A DNA stretch of 64,000 nt from Aphrocallistes beatrix (Eukaryota > Porifera > Hexactinellida > Sceptrulophora > Aphrocallistidae), in the NCBI GenBank assembly GCA_963281255.1, contig OY725491.1:4018857-4082856 (forward strand), written 5' to 3'. Positions 22,335-31,745 of this stretch are shown piece after piece (the stretch's first letter is position 1; each line of letters opens with the position of its first letter). The position numbers and the translations under genes were made by a program. The notes under the pieces are model-generated. The model did no database searches. It was not told where the DNA came from and worked only from the letters and a program-made list of their open reading frames with translations.

Positions 22335-22366
<32 letters not shown>
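21838..22366 (+). repeat. repeat A, copy 3 (best complete copy)
   Basis: Starts ATACAAGCGCGCTTCGCTTG, has the hairpin GGACACTTTGTGTCC, a GGCTCCCTTCGGTCGCCTGG block, then the A+T-rich body with two CRE-like TGACGTCATAA words, and the tail CTTCAATCAATTCATTACTGA plus a long (TA)n array (22,338-22,366). The microsatellite tail and variable 5' extent would suit a retroposed or HINE-like repeat, class undecided. Confidence 0.85.
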
Positions 22367-22369
<3 letters not shown>

Positions 22370-22837
22370 TGCCTGAACAGATGTATTCGTACACCCCATA
22401 ATTCCCTATACAAATAGTTATAATACTGATTTATTTAGCGAGTCAAGGTATTTAATTGGTAAGAGATACACTTAATTTGACTTCAAATTCGAATTCTCCA
22501 TATTCGAATTACCCACTTTATAACTTAATTACCCTTCTTCAAGATTAAGTATTTTCAGCATTTGCTTTCCTATGCCACATGTCGCGAGTGATCACCATTG
22601 TATATGATGGCATTGGTGGTATGAGGTGGCACAGTTTGAAAAGTTTTAACCTTATGGGAGTGTAAACAAGTTGAAAGATTAAAAAGTGAGTAATTCGAAT
22701 ATGGAGAATTCGAATTTGAAGTTAAATTAAGTATATCTCTTACCAATTAAATACCTTGACTCGCTAAATAAATCAGTATTAGTATAACTATTTGTATAGG
22801 AATTATGGGATGTACGAATACTTTTGTTCAGGCAGTG
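22367..22837. mobile_element. foldback Tc1/mariner-type MITE, 471 bp
   Basis: TA-flanked. Ends CACTGCCTGAACAGATGTAT and (reverse complement) CACTGCCTGAACAAAAGTAT begin inverted arms of about 145 bp that match closely through TTTAGCGAGTCAAGGTATTT and GGAGAATTCGAATTTGAAGT. About 180 bp separate the arms. No ORF. Confidence 0.9.
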
Positions 22838-23084
22838 TATATATATATATAAAATAATCGAGTTTTAATAGTAAGGATTATTATAAAATAGGAAATATAC
22901 TGTATTATCAAATTTTTGAAGTAATAGTCATGAATCTCCGTAGAAAAACGATGAAATTAGTTTAAATATTTATAAAATAAAGCCGATCGGTTAACCGATC
23001 GAGGATTTCCTTAACCGTTAACCGAGATTGACGGCGGTTAGCCGGTTAACCGGTTAACCGAATCCAGCCTTGCTGAGTCCAGAC

Positions 23085-23605
23085 TCAGTAGATACCAGTC
23101 AGGCAGTTATGTATTCTACTGAATATCGTAATTCTATTACACCTACTAGCTTGCCTCTACACCGCCTCTACCTTGTGGCGTATGCGTGAATTATACTTTT
23201 TCTAGATCCCACAAATGGGATTGTGTAATGGATCCGATTGTTAACTAGAACATTTTAAAACAATGCTTTGATGCTGAAATTGACACAGGTATCCATTGTT
23301 CCAATCGAGCGTTTATTCCTCGCATTATAATGACTCCTTCTGAAACAGATTTTCCGTTTGTTCTCATACGGAAGCAGTTTCCAATTCGCCCTGCCTATTG
23401 TATATAACAATTAACAAAGGGCAGGGGCAGAGTCTAGAATCTGTTGGTATTATTCTACCATCTCCTGATGCAATATTCAGTTATGGGAAATTGTACGTTG
23501 CCCTGAGTCGAGTTAAGAACCCTAAGGGCTTGAAAGTCATGGTTTGGATTAGGAATGTGTTCTACCGTGAGGTATTCCAAAACCATAGTATCATCTCTTA
23601 ATGAT
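23085..23605 (+). pseudogene. Helitron 1 helicase, C-terminal half
   Basis: Resumes after the nested insertion with LLSPDSVDTSQAVMYSTEY and continues to the signature end of Helitron helicases: FPIRPAYC-like, [20 protein letters not shown], then [20 protein letters not shown]. The last motif (V-ALSRV) is helicase motif VI. Several breaks. Confidence 0.85.
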
Positions 23606-23919
23606 ACCATGGATCCTTCTCAAATGGATATATCATTGAGTGAAATTTCATTTTCTACTGCATACTTATGGAATCACTCTGACGATGACAGAGATAACAG
23701 GGATCCAGCTCCCAGCCAAATCTCAATTCCTATTAGAGCAGCAGTATGTCTAACAGGTACTGTCAATCGCTTCTCGCTGAAGATGAGGATTCAGTTAGCC
23801 ATAAGTATTGACATGGATTCTGAGTTGATTGTAGCCTATGAGAACACTTTTGTGAAAATTATTGATAGCTGTATAGGACTATATTAGAGGTCCCTATGAA
23901 TACGGCTATCACAAATGTT

Positions 23920-24450
23920 TGGGGACACTTTACATATGTGTCTTGTCATTGGGGACAGTAATTGTCTTTACCGTTCTTTATCTCAAATCATATTTGGTAC
24001 TGAGAAACATTACGACGTTTTGAAATCAAAATTGATTACAAATTTCTGTAATGGTCGAGAACACACCTAAAATGTCATGCATATGTCAAGCATTGCAAGT
24101 GAAGAGGAGTTGGGAGATCATTTTGAGTAATCAACACTCAAAACGAATGGGTACAAATGTAGAATTAGCTATTTTAGGTGCTCTAGCGTATCTAGATATT
24201 TTAGTGATCAATGCAACTAGTAATGATCACCAGCTTTGGAGAGTGGACACCATTTATGCACACAATATTGTGCTCACTATTTCCCTGTGCGACCCTACCC
24301 TTAATGTTCAGAGGTTGGGTGTAGTACTGCATCGACTACACACATACATGCTATGTCATTTCAATCCATTTTATTACAGTAGCTCATATTACAACTCATT
24401 GCATTCGTTGAGAGCATTTGAAAAGCTTATAGGTATGTTTCTTAATTAAT
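23920..24450 (+). pseudogene. OTU-like protease domain of Helitron 1
   Basis: GDSNCLYRSLSQIIFGTEKH with YDVLKSKLITNFCNGREHT resembles the catalytic Cys block of OTU proteases (GD(G/S)NC(L/F)(F/Y)RS(L/I)S). Downstream LAILGALAYLDILVIN and LWRVDTIYAHNIV fit the later 'E....A.LL...I.V......W..Y' part. A clear catalytic His is not seen. OTU domains are known cargo of animal Helitrons. The reading changes frame and would be inactive. A 110-codon frame between helicase and OTU (23,555-23,887) has no motif. Confidence 0.65.
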
Positions 24451-24523
24451 AGATTTATTCATATATATTTTGAAGGTGATAGTATATCAGTGTGAGTTCT
24501 ATTATCATGCACTATTTAGTTAA

Positions 24524-24629
24524 CCTAGGACTACCGAAATGCACCACATTGGTGCAACTTTATGACTTCTTTCCAATTGAAAATGGCTGGATACATCGCG
24601 ATTTCGCAACTTTTCAGTCATCTAGTAGG
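24524..24629. mobile_element. piggyBac-like MITE
   Basis: TTAA (24,520-24,523), CCTAGGACTACCGAAATG on the left, TCATCTAGTAGG and TTAA (24,630-24,633) on the right. Interior matches 19,013-19,117 in inverted orientation. Confidence 0.75.
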
Positions 24630-24633
24630 TTAA

Positions 24634-24979
24634 TAACTTTCATTATAGAAATATTGATAAGCTTAAAAGACACGAATGTGTACTCTCTTTAGATTTAATA
24701 TGTTAGCTGTCATAGATGGTAACAATTGCACATAAAAGGTTTTTCTGGAACATATATGGTGTTGCTAGTGGGACATTTAAGGTGCTAGTAGGACATATAG
24801 ATTGCTAGTGAGACAGTGGAACAAAATTTTGGATAGTACTTTCAGGTACTTAAAAGAAACCAATACGTCCTCATTTTCGAATGACAGGTCTCTGATGGTT
24901 CCTATCCTCCAATCTTCATCGTACGGGGTTCTAAACATCAATCTCGAATTTTAGAAGTTCATGCCAATATTTTGCTGCT
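24634..24979. other. no gene; small tandem repeat
   Basis: Contains about three copies of a roughly 21-bp unit (TTGCTAGTGGGACAT-like) at 24,760-24,830; otherwise featureless. Confidence 0.5.
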
Positions 24980-25561
24980 TACTAGAGCTGTTTTGAGCGT
25001 TTTTAACTCACTAATATTACTGGGGCAGGGATATTCTACTATCGTGTGATTCTAACTCACATGTATTACTGGAAAAGGGATAATTTCTACTGTGTGATTT
25101 TAACTCACTGAATTAGTAGAGACATCTGCTACGGTGTGATTTAAACTCATTGAATCAGCTTAGGATATCTTCTACTGTGATTTTAACTCGCTGAATTAGA
25201 ATATTATAAGACTGAAGATGTGAAATTGTTTCTAAAATATTCAGAATTTTTTCGTCATGTCTCACATAGTAATTCCATTATTGAATTAAACCCCATTTTA
25301 ATAAAGGCTGTGCCATAGCATTCTATATACTAAGGCAATGGCACTGACCCAAAATTGGTACCATGGATTGGTTAAATACTTCAAAACCAATAATTTTGAT
25401 ATTGTAGATTTTTCAATTTTCCATCAATTTAGGCATTCACCCATCCTGACAAACTAACTATTATATCAGAACAATTGAAATGAGATATATTATTTGGTTT
25501 TTAATGCACATAATCGAATTATTTAATACTTAATACATACAAAATATCAAAAGAATAGTTA

Positions 25562-25735
25562 ATTACAATATTGAGACTTGAGGGACAGACTTTACTTAGC
25601 TTGAGAGATAGACTTGACTTAGCTTGAGAGAGACTTGACTTAGCTTGAGAGAGACTTGACTTAGCTTGAGGGACAGACTTGACTTAGCTTGAGAGAGACT
25701 TGACTTAGCTTGAGGGACAGACTTGACCAATCACA
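25562..25735. repeat. 21-bp minisatellite
   Basis: About eight units of GACTTGACTTAGCTTGAGAGA, some with a GGACA variant. A shorter inverted version lies in element B at about 46,545-46,640. Confidence 0.9.
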
Positions 25736-26006
25736 CCCCGGCCTTTCAATAAGATATAGTCACACATTCCGACTTCTACAGTCTGTGAAGTCGACTAAAT
25801 AAACAAAGAATATATTAAATTAGTTCTTGAATTTAGCCAGTTTACTATTCTCTAGTTTCAATACTAGTGCATTATATATAGGTCTTAACTTTATTAGTGT
25901 ACAATGTTCTAGTTCCATAGTAGCACATGTCAAATGAATAATATTAGTGCGGGAAGAGCCAGAATAAATCTTTTGATTTCTGCGGAGGGTGCAGATACAT
26001 CGTCGT

Positions 26007-26525
26007 CATAGGCGTAACTCCATGGGTGGCAGGCAGGGTTGCCGTGGGAATGGGAGTCCCCATACCCATGGGATGGGAATGATTTTTCCCCCGTGGGGAT
26101 CCCCATAGGATTCCTATGGGATCTCCACATATTCCTATGGGGATTCCAACAGGGTCCTATGGGGATTCCCACAGAGTCCTATAGGAATCCTCATGGGGAT
26201 TCCCACAGGGTCCTATGGGAATTCCTACAGCGTTCCTATAGGGATCCATGGGGATTCTCATAGGGTCCTATTGGAATCCTCATGGGGATTCCCACAAGAT
26301 TCCCATAGAATTCCTGTGGGAATCCCCACGGGGATTCCCACAGGAATTCTATGGGAATGGGAATTGAAATTTAACTCCCATGGCAACCCTGGTGGCAGGG
26401 GTAGCGTGCCACCCAGACCTAAATGTTATGTTGACTTGGGGTGGCATGCCACATTAGTTTGATATATGTTTACAAATCTCGCCACTCCAGCTAACCGTGA
26501 AAAAAACAAAATAGTTACGCCTATG
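26007..26525. mobile_element. hAT MITE, 519 bp, with internal minisatellite
   Basis: 13-bp inverted ends CATAGGCGTAACT, flanked by the perfect 8-bp duplication ATCGTCGT (25,999-26,006 and 26,526-26,533). The middle (26,045-26,370) is a minisatellite of about 24 bp built on CCTATGGGGATTCCCACAGG with self-complementary GGGAATCC/GGATTCCC words. No ORF. Related short element: 31,115-31,256. Confidence 0.93.
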
Positions 26526-26694
26526 ATCGTCGTTAAATGACTATTCTTCCCTACCCAATTCACATTGAACATTTTCTAAACACCATTAACGAATTTCAAG
26601 AACTCAACAGTTCTGGTCTACACTGTTCTTATCCATGATATAAGCTAACAGTCCGGCTGAAGTTGACTAATGAAAATCTTAAGGGCCAAAATTA

Positions 26695-26755
26695 CATTTC
26701 ACCTTTCCAACCTGACAACCAGCAGGCTTGTCAGGTTGGAAAGGCGAAGTGAAAT
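26695..26755. repeat. long hairpin in element A
   Basis: CCTTTCCAACCTGACAA and TTGTCAGGTTGGAAAGG are perfect 17-bp arms around CCAGCAGGC, extended by CATTTCA/TGAAATG with a 4-base bulge. The equivalent site in element B (about 41,485) lacks the left arm. Confidence 0.85.
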
Positions 26756-27019
26756 GTCCCGATGTTAATTTGGAGCACGTTTAGATAAATTGCACTTATC
26801 CGAATTTTAAAAAAGGTACTTATGCCCAAGTTTTTGTACAAGTCGTAACGAGGATTGCATTTACTAATTTTGGGGAAGGCAATACTTTTTCTTAGTCTTT
26901 TAAATTCAGTCAATTGTTTCTACCCAACTTGAGTATGTACATATATGCATGATTCTAGAATAATTAACTACATTACTTAAGAAATCACTCTCCCGGGATT
27001 TTGTTGATCTGGTAGTATT

Positions 27020-27120
27020 CACACGTCTTTGGGAAATTGAAAAACTTCATGAAGTGTTCCACTCCTCTGTAATTGGTAAGTCGAGTCAGGCGCGAGACAA
27101 GAAATCTCGTCCAAATAATG
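27020..27120 (-). pseudogene. THAP-domain exon remnant, element A
   Basis: Minus strand reads ISCLAPDSTYQLQ and then LHEVFQFPKDV, a worn form of the THAP start 'MSC.(V/A)PGC...Y......F..FPKD'. The same sequence, differently worn, is at about 41,118-41,270 in element B and, better kept, at 47,322 in element C. THAP domains are C2CH zinc fingers that bind DNA in P-type transposases. Confidence 0.7.
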
Positions 27121-28104
27121 ATTTATGCAATTAGTGTTGTCAAGTGAGGTATTATAAATGAGTAATAGAAATAATATGCAGCAAAACAATACATTATTGT
27201 AATACACTAGTGTTGTATGTGAAGTAAATATAAATATTGTGGTTACATAATATTTTCAAAATGAATATTTAAGCAACCATGAACTCACAATATGAGATAA
27301 TTATATAGTTGATAATAACAGTTATTTAATTAGCGGTTTTAGGATTGAAGTATTTAACCAATCCATGGTACCAATTTTTGGGTCAGTGTCATTGCCTTAG
27401 TATATAGAATGCTATGGCTGTGTGTTTAATGACAAATTATCCCTACTAATCCATACAAACAACTTGTGATGGGATTAAATTGCCATCTTAACGAAATAAC
27501 AAAAGTGTAAATCATTTACTTAATACCTTAAATACCTTATAAATGCAAACTGTTATATCAATAAATGGATGAAATGGAAATACATTTGATTTAATCAGGT
27601 CCGAAAAAATTATCAGTAAAAAAAACAACCTTGAATATCTTGTTATCCTCTCCAATCTAAAATTGCGAATCCTTTACCCGAAAGTTCTTTTTAGCATAAC
27701 AGGCTTCTTCGATTCGAGAACGTACTTTGGATACACATTGTGTCTAAGAAAGTCTAAGATTGCACTGAACTCGTCTGCATTCATCTTCGAGAATGGCAAT
27801 ACTGTTACTTGATACAATGTATTGTGAAAATTCTGTTTCGCAAATTCTGCTTTGAAAGATTCTGTTTTGGGTAGTTGGTATACATTAAAGAATCAACAAT
27901 TTATTTTATCAACTAAAAATTCAATAATTCAGAAAAACCCTATTCCAGTAATACAAGTGAAGAATCACACGGAATTAGTTAAAATCACACGGTTGTAGAA
28001 TATCCCTGGTTCAGCAATACTAGTGAGTTAATCACACAGTGAGTTATAAATGCACGAAACAGAGCCACTTTTAACACCTGGTGTAACTCTAAAAAGTCAG
28101 TTTG

Positions 28105-28452
28105 AAGCGAAATATTCCACATCTATAACTTTTCTTGACCATGCAAGATCATCATTCGTGCTCAGTACTAAATTTCCAGCCATTTGGAATATATATTGGA
28201 CACATTAGGATAATATTTTGAATGCGGGTTCCTAGCAACAGCCAGGAATGTGAAATTCTCCAAATATGGTCAATATAGTATATATACAATATATAAAAAT
28301 AAATTGATAATCTGGCATGGCTGAAAGAAGTGATATGGGATTCCGGCGGATACCATCGGATGTGGCTATTTTTAGGTGGCCAGTCATGAATGACCAATTT
28401 AAGTAAATTGGTTAAGAAAGTCAAAGGTTAGCTGTTATAGGAAAGGCCAACC
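28105..28452. mobile_element. TTAA element family 2, truncated
   Basis: Ends ATAGGAAAGGCCAACC followed by TTAA (28,453-28,456), the right terminus of family 2. Interior words (GTGCTCAGTACTAAATTTCC, ATGGTCAATATA) match the full copies at 35,965 and 55,203. The left part is missing. Confidence 0.75.
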
Positions 28453-28456
28453 TTAA

Positions 28457-29489
28457 TTGTGAGTTCCTTATCGGAATGAGTAATTAAACAATGAAAACTA
28501 TGTATTCTTTGAATCTAGGATGTTTTTATAAATCTTTCAGCCTGATAAATTGAATTCTTCTCAAACTCGACTTTGGGTGTGATGATATTGTTTAGATTGT
28601 CTGCTTCTGAAGTATTCAGAGTTTAAAGATAAGTGTTTACTATTTTTCATTGTGCTACTGAAATGGGTCACAGCAAGCTAACTGCCATCAGGAATACTTT
28701 GAGATAAAAACTTGTTCCTGATAAGACATAGTTAATCAATTTCTGGTATAAATATGTGACCAGCACTCCAAAAGATGTATTACATCATTATCGAGATCAG
28801 CAGCCGTATTCACTAAGATCGATCTTCTGTCTTAAGATCGATCTTAAGATCAAACTTAGAGCTATTCACTAAGAATTAAGATCGAATTTAGAAATAACGT
28901 TAAGGTTAATATGATTAGAATATAGCGTTATACTAATCAAATATAAAACTGAAGTATAATATTAGTAATGGTAAGTAGTCATTTATTATTGATCTAGTAA
29001 AAATAAACTATATTCATTCTTTTTGAGCAAAATTGAGGCCATTAATGTCAATATTATGAGCAAAGAAGATTGATTAACCCACTCCTGTAAGACATAGCTT
29101 CTATCTATGTAGTTGTACCGCCTTGAATGCTGGTGAGTGTCTTAGAATATCTGTGGTTAAATATTGTTTTGACTTGATTGAATTCTATTATGAAAATTAA
29201 TTGTTTTATGTATGCAATCTATAATTATTCTACACTAGTCAATATCAAAGGAAGACAAGGAATCTTTATGGCAACCAACACATATTTTGAATGTGATTAG
29301 GAATGTACATTGCAAAACTTATACTAGTGAAATACCAGTGTGATCTTATTTGCACTCCGATGAAATTTACTCGAGTATAATTAGGTTCATAATGAAAAAA
29401 ATATATGCATCTTTTATTATCATGCACCTTTCTCGGCTTATCTAAATGGCAGGAATGATCCCATTGTTTTTAGCAGAAAATTCGGAAGA
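28457..29489. other. no gene; palindromic patch
   Basis: CTTAAGATCGATCTTAAG (28,831-28,848) is an 18-bp perfect palindrome within a patch bearing two copies of TATTCACTAAGA (28,808 and 28,863). Such patches resemble the ends of Harbinger/ISL2EU-type MITEs but no pair was found. The rest is featureless. Confidence 0.45.
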
Positions 29490-29490
29490 G

Positions 29491-29517
29491 TCACGAGAGA
29501 GAGAGAGAGAGAGAGAG
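29491..29517. repeat. (GA)n microsatellite
   Basis: About 12 GA repeats directly before the Harbinger coding remnant. Confidence 0.9.
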
Positions 29518-29853
29518 CGTGTTCAGAGATCGTAGTGATCCTCTGGAATTCTATGATGATCTAGAATTGATGCAGCGTCTTCGCTTCTCAAGGTCAGCAA
29601 TATTAAGGAATACAGAGATCATAGTTGATCATCTTAATACCTCTGATAGATCTCATGCTGCACATCCACATGTACAAGTTTGTGTTGCTCAACAATTTTT
29701 TGCATCTGGTACTTTTCAGATTATTCGTGGTGATGGAGTTCACGTGAGCCAACCCTCAGCTTGCAGGTACATTAGAGCCGTTGCACTTGGACTACAATCG
29801 GTATATTCAAAGTTTATTAGCATGCCCGGTTCTGCTGACAAGGCTACGATTAA

Positions 29854-31053
29854 GGATACCGCCCTCGAAAAATCTTGACTGGCGTAAAAAAAAACAGCAA
29901 AATGTTTTATTGCTAATTTCATCGTATTACTGATCGGTCTACCATCTGATAGCACTATTTGGATGGCATTTTATTTTATTTTTTGCGAAATAACCCCCTA
30001 AAGTTTAGCGTTAATAAAAATTGAAAAATTTTTAGAGGATTTTAACTCATCTACCAATTAGTTTTTAACATATTTGATATTTTTTTAATGATATGAACCT
30101 TAACATTGTTTTAGCACCTTTGGAGATTATAAAACACAAAGATTTAAAAGAATGGGCAAATAAAATCCAAACAAAATAGCTCTATAAGGGAGTTCATTTA
30201 TATAATCCTCGGGAAATCGCAAGTTTGATCTCAGATATTTAGCGATCCCTGGGTCAGAAATAAAATTCTGATCGTTTCAAATAAAGATTTGTTCAGATCC
30301 GACCATTTGTTCGTGAGATATCGCATATTATAGGTAAAGTTCGGCCATAATATCAATCTAAGGTCCCGAAAGAGGCTGATGTCATATCTTAAAAACTATT
30401 GTAGATATATAATATATTATATCCTTAAATAAAAGGATATATGCGAAAATATATAGGTTCCTCGACCATTCCTTTGTCAAAAAATAAATAATTCTCGACT
30501 TATCATTCGAATAAATGTCTGTGGATGCTTATGTGCATTATTAATAATTCATTTTACATTCTTCTTAACACCTAAACTTAAAATCTCTATATCTCGGGAC
30601 TTTAAAATTTCAAAATTGACCGTCTTTACAGAATTATTTCTCAAATTTGGTTTGAGATAGAAGTTTGAAAATCTCAAGAGTTGTTTCATATCATTAGGCG
30701 ATGAACGTAGGACCACCATTTTTTGGATATATTCTAACTCGGTGATTTTATTCATGATTTCCCAAAAAAAGGTAGACTATCTATGATTCGATTTTGGAAG
30801 CGTTTGATTCCTTGGTATGTTCTAAACAATTCATTGAGTGCCTAAATTTCTACCATTAAGATGTGCTAGCGGAAAATTAAATAAACAGACTTTGAGACAC
30901 TGTATCTCAAAATCTAGAAATGAGAATCAAAAACGGTTTGGAATGTGCCAGTATTTCTTGATGGAGATACCTCCCCACACTTAACATCTCTTATAGCTCT
31001 ACTTTCATCGTATGCTGTAATGCAAATCATATGTTTTTTCGAGGGCGGTATCC
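29854..31053. mobile_element. TTAA element family 1, 1200 bp, complete
   Basis: Inverted ends GGATACCGCCCTCGAAAAA, flanked by TTAA on both sides (29,850-29,853; 31,054-31,057). It interrupts a Harbinger transposase between ADKATIK and SQFYELANLPG; the flanking codons continue exactly once one TTAA copy is counted. No ORF. Shorter than the copy at 58,565 (1,929 bp), with which it shares blocks such as TCTAGTTTTTGA and TTGAGACACTGTATCTCAAA (inverted). Confidence 0.92.
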
Positions 31054-31114
31054 TTAAGTCACAGTTTTATGAGCTCGCGAACCTCCCCGGCGTTCTTGGA
31101 CTTGTAGATGGAAC

Positions 31115-31256
31115 CATAGGCGTAGCCAATGGGCCTGCAGAGCCTGCCCGCAGGCCCACTAAATATTATACAGGCCCAGAAAATGTTTCTGCAGGCCCAG
31201 TAAGACGGACCGTAGCCCCTGGAAGGCCCTAGTAGGCGCCACTGGCTACGCCCCTA
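31115..31256. mobile_element. hAT MITE, 142 bp
   Basis: Ends CATAGGCGTAGCCA and TGGCTACGCCCCTA, flanked by the perfect 8-bp duplication GATGGAAC (31,107-31,114; 31,257-31,264). It sits inside the codons for GLVDGTHV of the Harbinger transposase. The interior is rich in GCAGGCCCA words. Termini resemble those of the 26,007 element. Confidence 0.92.
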
Positions 31257-31745
31257 GATGGAACGCATGTTCGTATTCAAAAACCTTATGAAAATGAGGC
31301 AAATTATATAAACCGACATTTCTACCACTCCATTAATGTCCAAGCTATCTGTCTACTTGATGGTAGATTTTCCGATGTATTGGCAAGATTCCCCGGTTCA
31401 GTTCATGACTCACGTATTTGGAAGTTCTCTCAGGTTGGAACATATGTGGAGAATAACTTCTTGGCTGGTGAGCATATATTAGGTGATAGTGGGTATATGC
31501 TGAAACCCTATTTATTAACTCCATACAGACAACCTGCTTCAAATGCCCAAGAGAAAAAAAGTCTGCACTATTATTCTTGCCTGTGCTGTTCTTCATAATA
31601 TGGCTATTGTTTGGAAGCAGCCCATGTTGGAAGATTCCACTATTGACAATCATACAAGCATTATGGATAAACCGTTTAAATTTGAGGAACCTGGACATAT
31701 TGCTGCAAAACACTACAGGGATCAGTTTGCTATGCATAACTTTAG

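Larger units (their letters stand above)
21702..23073. mobile_element. hAT-like composite insertion in Helitron 1
   Basis: The word CTGAGTCCAG occurs on both sides (21,691-21,700 and 23,074-23,084), so the insert sits between target duplicates of about 8-10 bp. Ends read TTTTTAGGGCTGTT... and, reverse-complemented, CAAGGCTGGATTCGGTTAAC. Subterminal GGTTAACC palindromes cluster at both sides (GGCGGTTAACAGGTTAACCG on the left; at least five GTTAACC words in 22,980-23,065). Helitron coding sequence resumes in register after it. Repeat A and a foldback MITE are nested inside. Confidence 0.7.
19635..24455 (+). mobile_element. Helitron 1, broken, with OTU-like domain
   Basis: Plus-strand remnants follow the order of a Helitron polyprotein: the segment before the Rep domain (PPELLMHLLTATDS, IRAYNSALAFASL-like, 19,660-19,800), the Rep tyrosine motif KYLYKYVYKGHDS (about 19,935), the SF1B/Pif1 helicase (20,830-21,640 and 23,085-23,600), then an OTU-like protease domain (23,920-24,450). 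The central part of Rep is deleted. A nested insertion (21,702-23,073) sits in the helicase. Helitrons move by rolling-circle replication; this copy cannot encode a working protein. Ends were not located. Confidence 0.85.
25314..27416. mobile_element. P-like element A (THAP family), 2.1 kb
   Basis: Terminal inverted repeats of about 75 bp begin CATAGCATTCTATATACTAA. Flanks are GCTGTGC (25,307-25,313) and GCTGTGT (27,417-27,423), a 7-bp duplication with one difference. It contains a decayed THAP exon (minus, about 27,020-27,115), a 21-bp minisatellite and a hAT MITE. THAP coding, a terminus starting CA and a 7-8-bp duplication fit the P superfamily. The same termini bound elements B and C, and its interior aligns with B (inverted) on both sides of the PHD transposon, so it acts as an empty-site reference. 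Confidence 0.85.
24980..28085. mobile_element. element F: large inverted-repeat element holding element A
   Basis: A block of about 50-bp tandem units (TTCTACTGTGTGATTTTAAC, TCACTGAATTA, GGGGCAGGGATA) at 25,000-25,205 reappears inverted at 27,945-28,060 on the other side of P-like element A. The outermost parts (AGAGCTGTTTTGAGCGTTTTT and reverse complement of GCACGAAACAGAGCC) also correspond. The exact ends and target duplication are not resolved. Confidence 0.55.
29515..31745 (+). pseudogene. PIF/Harbinger transposase, broken by two insertions
   Basis: Coding parts at 29,515-29,853, 31,054-31,114 and 31,257-31,740. The N-terminal part has RDRSDPLEFYDDLELMQRLR and the family pattern 'Q....LRF(F)A.G.FQ...GD.....Q...CR.(V/I)' (VAQQFFASGTFQIIRGDGV). 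The catalytic part shows GVLGLVDGTHVRIQKP (first Asp; split by the MITE), FPGSVHDSRIW (second Asp) and HILGDSGYMLKPYLLTPY. An internal deletion then joins the C-terminal IILACAVLHNMA block directly, removing the usual third acid (the Glu before FG.LK). HARBI1-like nuclease family; needs a Myb-like partner that is not seen here. Outside the two insertions the reading is fairly well kept. Confidence 0.9.

Noticed and set aside
25562-25735. CRISPR-like array
   Set aside because: Units are head-to-tail without unique spacers in a eukaryotic transposon; it is a minisatellite.
26039-26462. Open frames over the 26.0-26.4 kb minisatellite
   Set aside because: Repetitive readings of a 24-bp unit inside a hAT MITE; no evidence of coding.
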